This document shows positions 1 to 12,935 of a stretch of DNA of 64,000 nucleotides, one piece after another. Numbering within the stretch: position 1 is the first letter of the stretch; each line of letters opens with the position of its first letter. A program made the position numbers and the translations under genes. Source of the stretch: Flabesymbios commensalis (Eukaryota; Annelida; Polychaeta; Terebellida; Flabelligeridae); assembly GCA_964017125.1 (NCBI GenBank), contig OZ024904.1, positions 2,725,718 to 2,789,717 on the forward strand. The letters are read 5' to 3'. Below the pieces are notes generated by a model. It saw only the letters and a list, made by a program, of their open reading frames with translations, searched no databases and had not been told where the DNA came from.

Positions 1-1337
1 CCTGAAAACACACTTAATTTTCGTAGAACTAGGGGTTTTATAATGCAAATTTCTATGAAACTGATTTACCAATACATGGCAATTTTCTTTAATTTTTCAC
101 CCACATCAAATCATCTTCATCCACTACAAGTCGAGAATTGCGACAGCAACTCGCGGCTTGTAGTGGATGAAGATGACAATGGTAAATTCAGGCTTGAAAG
201 GGATAAGTCAGAATCTGACGTCTAAAGTCGATCCTCGCACTGTAAGAATAAAAATATTTATAATAACCGTAGAGCCATAACATAGGTAATTAAATGAAGC
301 GGAAAGAGCTAATACTAAGACATTTATGAGGATTTCAAATTGAAAAACAAATCTTCATCCTAAGTGTTGTAAAGGTCAACCACTTTAACCTCCCTCGTCG
401 TATGTATTCACCACGTGACAGATTTTGAATAAAACTCATTAAATGAAAAATAGTATAATCCTTCACAATAAGATATATTATTCTTAAGCATTTCATACAA
501 TCAGGTTTAACAGTTTCCTATTAATATTAAGAGACACTATAACTTTTTCATGAGCAGACAAAATGTTAAAAAAAGTTTTATATAAATGGCACTATAAAAT
601 TACGCATACATACGAAATAGCACGTGAACATACATATATGGCAAATAAGTCTGTAATGACTTTTCTTTATGTCAATAAAATATCTGTCTGTCTGTATACA
701 TGGTATAGCTTTAACAAAATAATGATTGTATCATCGTGTTAATGTGTGAATAGAATAAGATTTAACAGTGTACATGGGACTTCGCCCTAGAGCTAGGTCA
801 ATGTTGGTTCAATGTCAAAAACGACACCGGGTCAAAGTATCTATGTGTTCTCTGGGCATGTTGCATAACATTAATCCAGCTACGGTCCACCATCGACACA
901 GAGGTTTATTTATACAAGTGACTCTGAATGACAAGCCAGCGAACGTGAGACATACGCACAACGCCGGTCCAGCGCTGGGCCAGATGATGAGCCAACATTG
1001 GACTAGCATCGTGCCCATGTCTCGCGTCACTAGGGATGTTTATAAATGTTATATAGAAAAGTGGTTATATAATTTATATTAAAATAGGTTTGAGATGTGA
1101 AACCCCCTTCGTTCACTGATGTCAGACCTAGCCATTGACTGTATCGCCCAAACTGTTATGTGGGCCACACAATAAAAGTTCTAACGCACTAGGTTATGTT
1201 ATTATAATGCATATCCTGCTCTCATAAATCCAAATCGTGATTTAATGTGACACAGCCTGACATCACATACTATGTTTACAGTGCGATATTGTGTCATTAT
1301 AAAGTCATATCTTGATGCCAATTACGGAACATATAGT
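1..1337. repeat. Segment X1, direct repeat of the window's right end
   Basis: This stretch matches 62665-64000 almost base for base, in the same orientation, with scattered substitutions. It contains the right part of a TTAA-ended MITE (to about 206), a GACGTC-palindrome MITE arm (about 207-390), a retroposon-like 3' end with a TCTG tail (about 640-695) and a degenerate foldback sequence (about 770-1030). I see no gene. The match suggests a larger duplication whose edges lie outside the window, since this block flanks the receptor pair on both sides. Confidence 0.85.
113..175. repeat. Hairpin inside X1 MITE
   Basis: An inverted repeat with arms of about 22 bp (CATCTTCATCCACTACAAG and its complement) surrounds a ~20-nt centre. 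The same hairpin lies in the second copy near 62777-62839 and, decayed, near 37370-37430. It is the internal palindrome of the MITE annotated at 62619-62870. Confidence 0.7.
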
Positions 1338-1659
1338 GATATATCCTAACACAATGATGCCACATTATGAGCCAAAGTGCCATAATACTGACATTTTAAT
1401 ACAGTATTCTGACTGACATCATCCTTACCCCATAATGCCAAACTTTGATATTATCATATCCTTATTATTTGTAATGTAATATATGTAGCTTCTAAAACAA
1501 CACATCCCGGCATTTTAGTGTCATACCCTTAAATTGTAACGCCATGTGGTGACATCAATGCCTATGGTTTAAACATATATTTTATTGTCCAATGGAAGCA
1601 ATACAGGATTGTAATAGCTGGCTTCGTTCGGAAGAAAAGAAAAATCATACATCTGAAGC
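1338..1659. other. AT-rich spacer, nothing recognised
   Basis: AT-rich DNA with no open frame of note, no splice-bounded exon and no clear repeat. It leads directly into the first pentamer block. Confidence 0.5.
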
Positions 1660-1892
1660 TGTACTGTACTGTATTGTACTGTACTGTACTGTACTGTACT
1701 GTACTGTACTGTACCGTACCGTACCGTACCGTACCGTACCGTACCGTACCGTACCGTACCGTACCGTACTGTACTGTACTGTACTGTACTGTACTGTACT
1801 GTACTGTACTGTACTGTACTGTACTGTATTGTACTGTACTGTACTGTACTGTACTGTACTGTACTGTACTGTACTGTACTGTACTGTCTGTC
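1660..1892. repeat. Pentamer block 1 (TACTG/TACCG)
   Basis: TACTG repeats are interrupted by a contiguous run of TACCG and then return to TACTG. The variant occurs as a block rather than scattered, so it spread by local expansion or homogenisation. Confidence 0.95.
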
Positions 1893-2450
1893 TTTGATTA
1901 TAATAATTATTGTTTTTTTCTGAATATGGATGCAGTGGGACTGCACTGCGGCCACTGCATTGCACAGTAGTGCCGCCACTGCACTGCCATGCATTCCATA
2001 GCAGTTCAGTGGGGTGCGGTACCCCCATTGTGAACTTAGTGATAAAAAAATGGTCAGCATTTCTAGCTGCCCGAGGGCTCTAAGAACTGCATTGCGCAAA
2101 AAAATTAGGGTACAAAAAGTACAAGATTATCCCAAAATCACAGCGATGCATTAGTACTGCATTGCATTGCTATTTAATTTTTGCATGCAAGTTTCTGCAT
2201 CATTTCTAATTGCCCGAGCGATCTATCAACAGTATGTATTGATGAAAACAACAGAGTCAGAAAAATTCGTCGGAAATGATTAGTATCAGAGTCAGATCGT
2301 GGGTTTATAGCTGATCCGGGAACGATTAATGTTAGTGTCAGAAAGCATGCCGTGTCAAAGCTCATTACATTGGCCTCGGTCGTGTAGGTAACGTACACAA
2401 CTAACTAACTAATAACTTATAACTTAAATCTTACATCTGAAGCTGAACTG

Positions 2451-2548
2451 TACTGTACTGTACTGTACTGTACTGTACTGTACTGTACTGATCTGTACTG
2501 TACTGTACTGTACTGTACTGTACTGTACTGTACTGTACTGTACTGTAC

Positions 2549-2612
<64 letters not shown>
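2451..2612. repeat. Pentamer block 2 grading into CTGT tetramer
   Basis: About 100 bp of TACTG, with one GATCTG interruption near 2490, changes abruptly to a TGTC tetramer to about 2612. The change of period from 5 to 4 happens at a TACTG/TCTG junction. Confidence 0.95.
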
Positions 2613-2613
<1 letters not shown>

Positions 2614-3178
2614 TTGATTATAATAATTATAGTTTTTTTCTGAATATGGATGCAGTGGGACTGCACTGCGGCCACTGCATTGCACAGTAGTGCCGCCACT
2701 GCACTGCCATGCATTCCATAGCAGTTCAGTGGGGTGCGGTACCCCCATTGTGAACTTAGTGATAAAAAAATGGCCAGCATTTCTAGCTGCCCGAGGGCTC
2801 TAAGAACTGCATTGCGTAAAAAAATTAGAGTACAAAAAGTACAAAATCATCCCAAAATCACAGCGATGCATTAGTACTGCACTGCATTGCTATTTAATTT
2901 TGCTTGCAAGTTTCTGCAGCATTTCCAATTGCCCGAGCGATCTATCAACAGTATTTATTGATGAAAACAACAGAGTCAGAAAAATTCTAAGGAAATGGTT
3001 AGTGTCAGCTTCAGATCGTGGGTTTATAGCTGATCCGGGAACGATTAATGTCAGTGTCAGAATGGATGCCGTGTCAAAGCTCATTACATTGGCCTTGGGC
3101 GTGTAGGTAACGTACACAACTAACTATCTTATAACTTATAACTTAAATGCTTAAATGCCTAAATCTTACATCTTAAGC

Positions 3179-3788
3179 TGTACTGTACTGTACTGTACTG
3201 TACTGTACTGTACTGTACTGTACTGTACTGTACTGTACTGTACTGTACTGTACTGTACTGTACTGTACTGTACTGTACTGTACTGTACTGTACTGTACTG
3301 TACTGTACTGTACTGTACTGTACTGTACTGTACTGTACTGTACTGTACTGTACTGTACTGTACTGTACTGTACTGTACTGTACTGTACTGTACTGTACTG
3401 TACTGTACTGTACTGTACTGTACTGTACTGTACTGTACTGTACTGTACTGTACTGTACTGTACTGTACTGTACTGTACTGTACTGTACTGTACTGTACTG
3501 TACTGTACTGTACTGTACTGTACTGTACTGTGCCGTGCCGTGCCGTGCCGTGCCGTGCCGTGCCGTGCCGTGCCGTGCCGTGCCGTGCCGTGCCGTGCCG
3601 TGCCGTGCCGTGCCGTGCCGTGCCGTGCCGTGCCGTGCCGTGCCGTACCGTACCGTACCGTACCGTACCGTACCGTACCGTACCGTACCGTACCGTACCG
3701 TACCGTACCGTACCGTACCGTACTGTACTGTACTGTACTGTACTGTACTGTACTGTACTGTACTGTACTGTACTGTACTGTACTGTCT
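3179..3788. repeat. Pentamer block 3, longest, four sub-blocks
   Basis: About 350 bp of TACTG is followed by about 115 bp of TGCCG, about 70 bp of TACCG and then TACTG again. The variants differ from each other by single transitions and are perfectly homogeneous within sub-blocks. Confidence 0.95.
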
Positions 3789-4357
3789 GTCTTTGATTAT
3801 AATAATTATTGTTTTTTTCTGAATATGGATGCAGTGGGACTGCACTGCGGCCACTGCACTGCACAGTAGTGCCGCCACTGCACTGCCATGCATTGCATAG
3901 CAGTTAAGTGGGGTGCGGTACCCCCATTGTGAACTTAGTGATAAAAAAATGGCAAGCATTTCTAGCTGCCCGAGGGCTCTAAGAACTGCATTGCGTAAAA
4001 AAATTAGAGTACAAAAAGTACAAAATCATCCCAAAATCACAGCGATGCATTAGTACTGCACTGCATTGCTATTTAATTTTGCATGCAAGTTTCTGCAGCA
4101 TTTCCAATTGCCCGAGCGATCTATCAACAAGATGTTTTGATGAAAACAGCAGAGTCAGAAAAATTCTAAGGAAATGATTAGTGTCAGAGTCAGATCGTGG
4201 GTTTATAGCTGATCCGGGAACGATTAATGTCAGCGTCAGAATGGATGCCGTGTCAAAGCTTATTACATTGGCCTTGGGCGTGTAGGTAACGTACACAACT
4301 AACTATCTTATAACTTATAACTTAAATGCTTAAATGCCTAAATCTTACATCTTAAGC

Positions 4358-4469
4358 TGTACTGTACTGTACTGTACTGTACTGTACTGTACTGTACTGT
4401 ACTGTACTGTACTGTACTGTACTGTACTGTACTGTACTGTACTGTACTGTACTGTACTGTACTGTCTGT
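4358..4469. repeat. Pentamer block 4 (TACTG)
   Basis: A short homogeneous TACTG block between two nearly identical spacers. Confidence 0.95.
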
Positions 4470-5037
4470 CTTTGATTATAATAATTATTGTTTTTTTTCT
4501 GAATATGGATGCAGTGGGACTGCACTGCGGCCACTGCATTGCACAGTAGTGCCGCAACTGCACTGCCATGCATTGCATAGCAGTTAAGTGGGGTGCGGTA
4601 CCCCCATTGTGAACTTAGTGATAAAAAAATGGCCAGCATTTCTAGCTGCCCGAGGGCTCTAAGAACTGCATTGCGTAAAAAAATTAGAGTACAAAAAGTA
4701 CAAAATCATCCCAAAATCACAGCGATGCATTAGTACTGCACTGCATTGCTATTTAAATTTGCATGCAAGTTTCTGCAGCATTTCCAATTGCCCGAGCGAT
4801 CTATCAACAGTATTTATTGATGAAAACAACAGAGTCAGAAAAATTCTAAGGAAATGGTTAGTGTCAGAGTCAGATCGTGGGTTTATAGCTGATCCGGGAA
4901 CGATTAATGTCAGTGTCAGAATGGATGCCGTGTCAAAGCTTATTACATTGGCCTTGGGCGTGTAGGTAACGTACACAACTAACTATCTTATAACTTATAA
5001 CTTAAATGCTTAAATGCCTAAATCTTATATCTTAAGC

Positions 5038-5787
5038 TGTACTGTACTGTACTGTACTGTACTGTACTGCACTGCACTGCACTGCACTGCACTGCACTGC
5101 ACTGCACTGCACTGCACTGCACTGCACTGCACTGCACTGCACTGCACTGCACTGCACTGCACTGCACTGCACTGCACTGCACTGCACTGCACTGCACTGC
5201 ACTGCACTGCACTGCACTGCACTGCACTGCACTGCACTGCACTGCACTGCACTGCACTGCACTGCACTGCACTGCACTGCACTGCACTGCACTGCACTGC
5301 ACTGCACTGCACTGCACTGCACTGCACTGCACAGCACTGCACTGCACTGCACTGCACTGCACTGCACTGCACTGCACTGCACTGCACTGCACTGTACTGT
5401 ACTGTACTGTACTGTACTGTACTGTACTGTACTGTACTGTACTGTACTGTCTGTCTTTGATTATAATAATTATTGTTTTTTTCTGCACTGCACTGCACTG
5501 CACTGCACTGCACTGCACTGCACTGCACTGCACTGCACTGCACTGCACTGCACTGCACTGCACTGCACTGCACTGCACTGCACTGCACTGCACTGCACTG
5601 CACTGCACTGCACTGCACTGCACTGCACTGCACTGCACTGCACTGCACTGCACTGCACTGCACTGCACTGCACTGTACTGTACTGTACTGTACTGTACTG
5701 TACTGTACTGTACTGTACTGTACTGTACTGTACTGTACTGTACTGTACTGTACTGTACTGTACTGTACTGTACTGTACTATACTGTC
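5038..5787. repeat. Pentamer blocks 5a/5b (CACTG within TACTG)
   Basis: TACTG gives way to a long CACTG run (about 5070-5392, one CACAG variant), returns to TACTG, and reaches a 30-bp stub of the spacer (5453-5482). A second CACTG-then-TACTG block follows. The stub looks like a spacer that lost all but its first ~30 bp. Confidence 0.95.
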
Positions 5788-6357
5788 TGTCTTTGATTAT
5801 AATAATTATTGTTTTTTTCTGAATATGGATGCAGTGGGACTGCACTGCGGCCACTGCATTGCACAGTAGTGCCGCCACTGCACTGCCATGCATTGCATAG
5901 CAGTTAAGTGGGGTGCGGTACCCCGATTGTGAACTTAGTGATAAAAAAATGGCCAGCATTTCTAGCTGCCCGAGGGCTCTAAGAACTGCATTGCGTAAAA
6001 AAATTAGAGTACAAAAAGTACAAAATCATCCCAAAATCACAGCGATGCATTAGTACTGCACTGCATTGCTATTTAATTTTGCATGCAAGTTTCTGCAGCA
6101 TTTCCAATTGCCCGAGCGATCTATCAACAGTATTTATTGATGAAAACAACAGAGTCAGAAAAATTCAAAGGAAATGGTTAGTGTCAGAGTCAGATCGTGG
6201 GTTTATAGCTGATCCGGGAACGATTAATGTCAGTGTCAGAATGGATGCCGTGTCAAAGCTTATTACATTGGCCTTGGGCGTGTAGGTAACGTACACAACT
6301 AACTATCTCATAACTTATAACTTAAATGCTTAAATGCCTAAATCTTACATCTTAAGC

Positions 6358-6486
6358 TGTACTGTACTGTACTGTACTGTACTGTACTGTACTGTACTGT
6401 ACTGTACTGTACTGTACTGTACTGTACTGTACTGTACTGTACTGTACTGTACTGTACTGTACTGTACTGTACTGTACTGTACTGTC
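6358..6486. repeat. Pentamer block 6 (TACTG)
   Basis: A homogeneous TACTG run of about 125 bp between spacers 5 and 6. Confidence 0.95.
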
Positions 6487-7056
6487 TGTCTTTGATTATA
6501 ATAATTATTGTTTTTTTCTGAATATGGATGCAGTGGGACTGCACTGCGGCCACTGCATTGCACAGTAGTGCCGCCACTGCACTGCCATGCATTGCATAGC
6601 AGTTAAGTGGGGTGCGGTACCCCCATTGTGAACTTAGTGATAAAAAAATGGCCAGCATTTCTAGCTGCCCGAGGGCTCTAAGAACTGCATTGCGTAAAAA
6701 AATTAGAGTACAAAAAGTACAAAATCATCCCAAAATCACAGCGATGCATTAGTACTGCACTGCATTGCTATTTAATTTTGCATGCAAGTTTCTGCAGCAT
6801 TTCCAATTGCCCGAGCGATCTATCAACAGTATTTATTGATGAAAACGACAGAGTCAGAAAAATTCTAAGGAAATGGTTAGTGTCAGAGTCAGATCGTTGG
6901 TTTATAGCTGATCCGGGAACGATTAATGTCAGTGTCAGAATGGATGCCGTGTCAAAGCTTATTACATTGGCCTTGGGCGTGTAGGTAACGTACACAACTA
7001 ACTATCTTATAAATTATAACTTAAATGCTTAAATGCCTAAATCTTACATCTTAAGC

Positions 7057-7506
7057 TGTACTGCACTGCACTGCACTGCACTGCACTGCACTGCACTGCA
7101 CTGCACTGCACTGCACTGCACTGCACTGCACTGCACTGCACTGCACTGCACTCCACTGCACTGCACTGCACTGCACTGCACTGCACTGCACTGCACTGCA
7201 CTGCACTGCACTGCACTGCACTGCACTGCACTGCACTGCACTGCACTGCACTGCACTGCACTGCACTGCACTGCACTGCACTGCACTGCACTGCACTGCA
7301 CTGCACTGCACTGCACTGCACTGCACTGCACTGTACAGTACTGTACTGTACTGTACTGTACTGTACTGTACTGTACTGTACTGTACTGTACTGTACTGTA
7401 CTGTACTGTACTGTACTGTACTGTACTGTACTGTACTGTACTGTACTGTACTGTACTGTACTGTACTGTACTGTACTGTACTGTACTGTACTGTACTGTA
7501 CTGTAA

Positions 7507-7585
<79 letters not shown>

Positions 7586-7681
7586 GTCTGTCCGTCCGTC
7601 CGTCCGTCCGTCCGTCCGTCCGTCCGTCCGTCCGTCCGTCCGTCCGTCCGTCCGTCTGTCTGTCTGTCTGTCTGTCCGTCC

Positions 7682-7725
<44 letters not shown>

Positions 7726-7727
7726 TT
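7057..7727. repeat. Pentamer block 7 plus TGTC/CGTC tetramers
   Basis: CACTG (about 7062-7335) changes to TACTG (to about 7505), then to a TGTC tetramer containing a central CGTC sub-block (about 7590-7655). The array ends with the first ~25 bp of the spacer and a poly-G run near 7745-7758, so the array is cut inside a spacer. Confidence 0.95.
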
Positions 7728-7759
7728 GATTATAATAATTATTGTGGGGGGGGGGGGGT

Positions 7760-9320
7760 GATTATAATTTGACGGTAATAATTCAAAGCAATGGCTAAAA
7801 AATATATACAATTTATTTATCATTTATATCACTTAATTTATAATTGGTATCACTTTATTAATGATTGTTATAATTATTTATACATATATTTCAATTATAT
7901 ATATACATATTCATAGCAATCAGGTCATTATTGCAATTATTGTCTGTAACACGTTTTGAGATTTGCTCGAAGCGAGTGTGAAATTTATATAGCCCTGTGA
8001 AGTGGTGGTGGATTGCACAGGCACACTCTTTGTCGACTGTGAATATTTATCACAATATGATTAAAACAGACTTGATTATCCCTTGGATTAAAAAAAAAAA
8101 ATTAAATGCTATAATAAACACTTAGAACGCTCATAAGAAAATGAATGAACAAACTAATTGAATAAACATGAGAAAATGAATAAACATGATCAAGTGAATA
8201 AACATGATAAAGTAAATACACATGATAAAGTGAATAAACATGTTGAAATGAATAAGCACGAAAAATTATTAAATAAATTTTAAAAATGAAAAATATAAAA
8301 AGTCATTGAAATCATTAAAATGAATAACAATAATTATAATGTATCTGTCATTTGCCCTTAACAAGACGAATGGCTATAATGTATATATGTGCATTTCACA
8401 GCGATACAACTAATCTGGAGTTTTGCATCATCAGATCATTATATTTTGAAGCTTACATCAATAAAGTAAAAAAGAAATGAAAGTGCTTAAATCTGTGCAA
8501 GCGTGTTCAACGAGTCATATTCAAGTTAATGGCGTTAACAGTTTGTGTGTGTGGCATATATGAATTGCTCCAACACGGAGGCGTGATTATCAGATTGTGG
8601 AGGAGGTAGAAATATAGGCCTATGTAAAATCACCGTCCTGAGGGTCGCTTACACGTGGGTGGTGTCGGTGATCATTAAAAGTCCCCCTCCACAAGGTATT
8701 TAGGATTAGACCAATCCGATGTATGTTTTGACCGCTATGTCTAACAGGGGTGGGGGTCAGTCGACTAATTAGCCACAAATTGTAGCGGTCAACACATGTT
8801 TTGATTGCAGTCCTGGACGGGAAGTTATATAATGGTTTCTAACAACATCCGCGCGTGTAATATAAGACTATAATAATAATAATGCATAGGCCAACATGTC
8901 CTACTAGAGAGATGTAAGGGACGCACTATTATATATCTGGGGGGGGGGGTAAAATTGTTGTTGGTTGCAAACGTTTTTTTACCTCCGGAAAAAAACATTA
9001 TATGCCTTACCATTTGGTGGTTTTTCTGATCAACATATTTTTCATCAATTTCGACAACAAACTTTTTTCTGCCCACATTTTCAACAAACTTTTTTTCAAA
9101 CTTTTGTGGCAAGAATTTTTTTTTCAATTTTTTTCTAGGCCCTCCCCCTAATATATCAAATGGTGCGTCCCTAAGTTAGACCTCTATGACGTTTTACATT
9201 GTTTTCTAATGTTACATATTACTTATGGTATGCGTGTTAGGCCTGGCCTTGATGCTTTCATTCATTTGAAGCTGGCACTGCTGACGCAATTAAACACTTC
9301 AAATAAATAGCATAGTCCTA
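7760..9320. other. AT-rich DNA without genes
   Basis: No splice-bounded open frame is visible. About 8150-8270 is a degenerate tandem repeat of ~19-20 bp around AATAAACATGA. A poly-A run sits near 8090 and a poly-G run near 8940. Phe/Lys-rich open frames near 8825-9127 are low-complexity and unsupported. Confidence 0.5.
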
Positions 9321-9326
9321 CGTCAT

Positions 9327-9500
9327 TATTTAAAAATAAGACGGTTAATATTAGGCTTACAAATTGTATATTTGAGATTTACATTCGCACATTTGATAAA
9401 TTTAAGGCCATATTTAAAAATAAGACGGTTAATATTAGGCTTACAAATTGTATATTTGAGATTTACATTCGCACATTTGATAAATTTAAGGCCATATTTT
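9327..9500. repeat. Tandem duplication, ~85-bp unit
   Basis: A unit starting TATTTAAAAATAAGACGG occurs twice back to back with near identity. It is a recent local duplication with no coding content. Confidence 0.85.
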
Positions 9501-9506
9501 TTTGTA

Positions 9507-9758
9507 AAAAACATATGTTCGAATACAAGTAGTTAAAATAATTGTCCACACTGACAAAGTGGCCCACATTGAAGTAGCTATTGTATCAGCCTTATCAAAA
9601 CATGCCTTTCAGTTTAACCATTACATAAAAAAAACAACTTATGTTTGAATACAAGTAGTTAAAATAATTGTCCACACTGACAAAGTGGCCCACATTGAAG
9701 TAGCTATTGTATCAGCCTTATCAAAACATGCCTTTCAGTTTAATCATTACACAAAATG
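9507..9758. repeat. Tandem duplication, ~130-bp unit
   Basis: The sequence beginning GTTCGAATACAAGTAGTTAA and running through CACTGACAAAGTGGCCCAC is repeated once, about 130 bp later, with few changes. Confidence 0.85.
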
Positions 9759-9759
9759 C

Positions 9760-10456
9760 AGTTTTTTTGTGGCCTGAATGCATCATTCAGAGCTCTCATA
9801 TAACATATTTTAATGATTGTAACCCTGGATGATTTTCAAACTATCGCCATTGATCTTTTGTGAACATTTCACGTCTAGTCCCGTGAAAATGGCACAGTGA
9901 AGTAGACACCTAAAGCGAGGCCGAGACAACACGGTTGTAAATACAACTACATGGAATAAGTTGGTGAATGTCTCCGGTGTTATTTTTAGTGTGTTGAAAT
10001 TAGCCCGTGTACATCTAGCCATAGGGCCTATGTCAACACAACTATGAGGTACCGGTATTGGGTTTCTACATGGTACAGAACTGGGGCAATTGCATAACAT
10101 TATTATACAAAGATTGCCAAAATAGGCCTGTAGGCTATCACCAGATAAAAAGTACACTGACTCTGAGTAGGCATATATAGTTGTGAGAGTACACATGGGT
10201 ACTGGAAATTATGGATTATTCCCACTTCACTTTTTACCCATTTTTTGGCTTCGATCACTATTCACTTTTTATAAGGGAAAAATCATATCAATATAGATTA
10301 AAATAGATATAATTTCTTAGGTTCGTTTTTTCCACTATTTATAAACTGTAATCCTTGATGTTCGGAACCCAAGAACAGGCGATTCGCCGTTCGTTCGATT
10401 CGTTTTTTAACCCATATGCACCCTCAGTTGTAATACTGCACAAAACAGCCAGGCCC
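9760..10456. other. No feature recognised
   Basis: Between the small duplications and the left edge of segmental copy A I see no exon or repeat that I can name. The 128-codon minus-strand open frame at 9810-10196 has no recognisable domain. Confidence 0.4.
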
Positions 10457-11461
10457 AAATAGCAATGTGGGATGAGAAACTTCTAGTTTTTACATGTCAA
10501 GATCCCCCTCTCGTCCTCAACATGTACCTTCTCCATCAAAACGTGACTGAAGTAATGTTATTTTCTTCACCATTTCACCTGTTTTGACCACGTGTATGTC
10601 TGACGTTGTGGTTAACAATGGCAAGGATATATCTGCTAGGTCTCTATTGGTCAGATAGAAATTAGGTCAAAACTCATAAATATTCATAAAATAACACATT
10701 CTGCAGTGTAATCAACCACGCACTACGTTCGCGGGAGGCGGGGTATGTGGCGGCGGGGCGTGATATCGTGAATCTGGTAATAATTAAACTGAGGAGGTAG
10801 TGCCCCAGCAATGATACCTTGGAGATAGGTTAGTGTAATGCTAGCCATCGTCTAAGTACACTAAATAGTTAGACTTATTCTGACCATTTGCAGCCAACAA
10901 AATACTTCAAAATAGAACAGCCATTCGAACCAGTCAGAAAGTTTGATATTATATTTAAAATCTTTTAAAACATAACTCCAAATAAAAAATTATACGTAAT
11001 CGCTTTGAAATATTAACTTCATTGTTATAATTATAATAATAGATGGCAATGTAAATCACAATGCAGATATAGGTGTAGGCTACTACTAGTAGTGTAGTAG
11101 ATGTGGTTAATGCACAGAATTGCATCGCTCAGCTATACATGACCTTAGTCCTAGGATGCAATATTAGTAATAATAAATTATTATTGATGTAATTTCTGAT
11201 TAAATATCATATATTGGACTGTAGTAAGTGTAGTTCATAACACAATATTGCTGGCTCAGACGTAATCTTGTTCGTCGTATGCTGCTTGTATGTTATTGGC
11301 ATCATTCTAATCTTTGCTCTTAGATGAGGTCTTCTTGAATGAATATAACAAAATGAATATAACGGTGCCTTATCATCTGCTGCAATATTTCGTCACAGCG
11401 ACAATGTTACGATGTCAAACCAGACATTTCAACATCTCTTCTCATGTCATCTTCGTGAAGT
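10457..11461. other. 3' flank of gene A
   Basis: This AT-rich stretch lies downstream of the receptor gene. It is conserved in copy B (40566-41593), probably as passive duplication. It may include a 3' untranslated region; I see no convincing poly-A signal that I would place. Confidence 0.4.
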
Positions 11462-11465
11462 TTAT
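11462..11465 (-). other. Candidate terminal exon of gene A (stop codon site)
   Basis: On the minus strand a strong acceptor (TTACTCTTTCTAG) is followed by A-TAA. If joined to the phase-2 end of exon 8 it would give Arg then stop. Copy B has A-TGA at the same place. In gene A the frame already ends inside exon 8, so this would lie in the untranslated region. Confidence 0.35.
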
Positions 11466-11486
11466 CTAGAAAGAGTAATGGAAATA

Positions 11487-11757
11487 TTAACCCTTACAAT
11501 GCTGAATTATTTTCTCATAAACCATGGAGACCATAGGGCTTTTTTCATTTGAAATCATCATAAATGTCCGAGTTAGCTCTTTCCGCTTCATTTGAAACCT
11601 TATGTTATGGTTCTACGACCTTTATAAATATTTTAATTCTTTCAAAGCAGAGATCGTCTTCAGACGTCAGAATCTGACGTCTACAAACGTCAGAATCTGA
11701 CGTCTACAGACGTCAGATTCTGACGTCTAAATACGATCCCCATTCTGAAAGGGTTAA
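11487..11757. mobile_element. piggyBac-like MITE, GACGTC-palindrome family, copy A
   Basis: The element runs TTAA to TTAA. The left end is TTAACCCTTACAATGCTGAA and the right end reads TTAACCCTTTCAGAATGGGG on the other strand. Near the right end sits a palindrome built on GACGTCAGATTCTGACGTC, here with three tandem arms. The same element is at 41619-41865. TTAA ends with CCCTT termini are typical of piggyBac-derived non-autonomous elements; no transposase is present. Confidence 0.75.
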
Positions 11758-12935
11758 AGAAAACAAACATTATTCTCCATACATAATACACATGATACAG
11801 CTATGATAACAGAAAAAACACGTCATCTTTCCGTTGAAGCAAAATTGTCCCATAGTATCGCATGATTTTCAACAACAAGCATAAAAATACCCATCAATTG
11901 ATGGCAGGACCCCTCAACCGTAGGCTCTGTCCATTAATATCAAGAAATAATGAAACAAAATGACCCCCACTACCACCATGTCAATTTTTTTTTTAATTGC
12001 TGTGGCAGCCATTTTGTTTTTAATGGATTCATCCCAAAAGTTAAACAGATCATCAGAAATACCAAGTGAACAACCATGCCAAATTTGAATGCAATCCAGG
12101 CAACGGTTCATAAGTTATCGTGCCCACAAGCTTTTAAGGCGGCCATCTTTTTTTAAATGGCTGCGGCAGCCATTTTGTTTTTAATTGATTCAACCCAAAA
12201 GTTAAACAGATCATCAGAAATACCTAGTGAACAACCATGCCAAATTTGAATGCAATCCAACCAACGGTTTATAAGTTATGGTACTCACAAGCTTTTAAGG
12301 CGGCCATCTTGAAAAATGGCTGCTTATGGCTTGGTGCCAACAAAAAATATATGGGATGAATTGCCCAGGCACATAGGTCATGTTTGTAAAAAATAAACAA
12401 ATTCATCAGTAACTTTTTAGTAAGAGCTCAATTTCTGACTGCCCGACCGACCGACCGCCTGCCCGCTTCTAGTGATCACAATACCCCAAAACCCTAATGG
12501 CTGAGGTAAAAACGCATAAAACTCTGAAAATGATAGAGCCACAGAAAAGAGGGAATATCTTACAGGTATATTGCCATGGAACCAAAATTATATGAGCCTC
12601 TCGTACCTAAGGCGTATAACACACCAGCATAATTTTGCTTCGCGTTGGTATCAAACACACTAATTAATCATTATCAAAACATTCCAGCGCGACGATGTAC
12701 GCGAGCGCGATAGGCAACGCGATAATTTGTATTATTGTATAACAGGGGACATATTTTAAAAAGAGAATCTGCTAATATCATGTATACACCCTGCATTATT
12801 ATGTTATAATCAATAAATAAATACATTCACATACTGTGATATTACTTTAGGTACATTACAAAATGGCTTGCTCTAGGAGTATCCACAATATTCAATCTAT
12901 CAGAAATTAGACATAATGGTGGTATCTGACATGGC
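11758..12935. other. Gene A downstream/intron region with a twofold repeat
   Basis: Two copies of a ~150-bp sequence lie at about 12000-12150 and 12165-12310 (key words CATTTTGTTTTTAAT and GCAATCCA). Copy B keeps only one copy. A CpG-rich inverted sequence near 12640-12730 (GCGCGAGCGCGATAGG) is shorter here than in B (42500-42770). No exon is recognised. Confidence 0.5.

Larger units (their letters stand above)
1660..7745. repeat. Complex satellite: pentamer blocks alternating with a ~570-bp spacer
   Basis: Blocks of a pentamer (TACTG and variants TACCG, TGCCG, CACTG) alternate with a spacer of about 0.55-0.57 kb. Six near-complete spacers lie at about 1893-2447, 2613-3178, 3789-4357, 4470-5037, 5788-6357 and 6487-7056; a truncated one of about 30 bp is at 5453-5482. 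Each spacer starts with TCTTTGATTATAATAATTAT, contains GC-rich CTGCACTGCGGCCACTGC and ends AAATCTTACATCT(T/G)AAGCTG. Open frames through the blocks exist only because the pentamer has no stop in any frame; I do not regard them as genes. Confidence 0.95.

Noticed and set aside
768-1082. 104-codon plus-strand frame in X1 (and in X2 at 63431-63745)
   Set aside because: Coincides with a degenerate foldback element (CAATGTTGGTTCAATG-type words); kept in both copies only because they are recent duplicates.
2174-6995. 75-codon and 68-codon frames repeated in each satellite spacer
   Set aside because: They recur because the spacer is repeated. They are disrupted in some units, overlap each other on opposite strands and show no domain.
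1592-7823. Long open frames in pentamer/tetramer arrays (YCTVL, QYSTV, VQCSA, DRQT repeats) on both strands
   Set aside because: The pentamer lacks stops in every frame; the frames are a property of the repeat, with no start context or splice sites.
11640-11757. CREB/ATF binding cluster in the GACGTC palindromes
   Set aside because: The words are TGACGTC followed by T, not the full TGACGTCA, and they occur in every MITE copy regardless of gene context.
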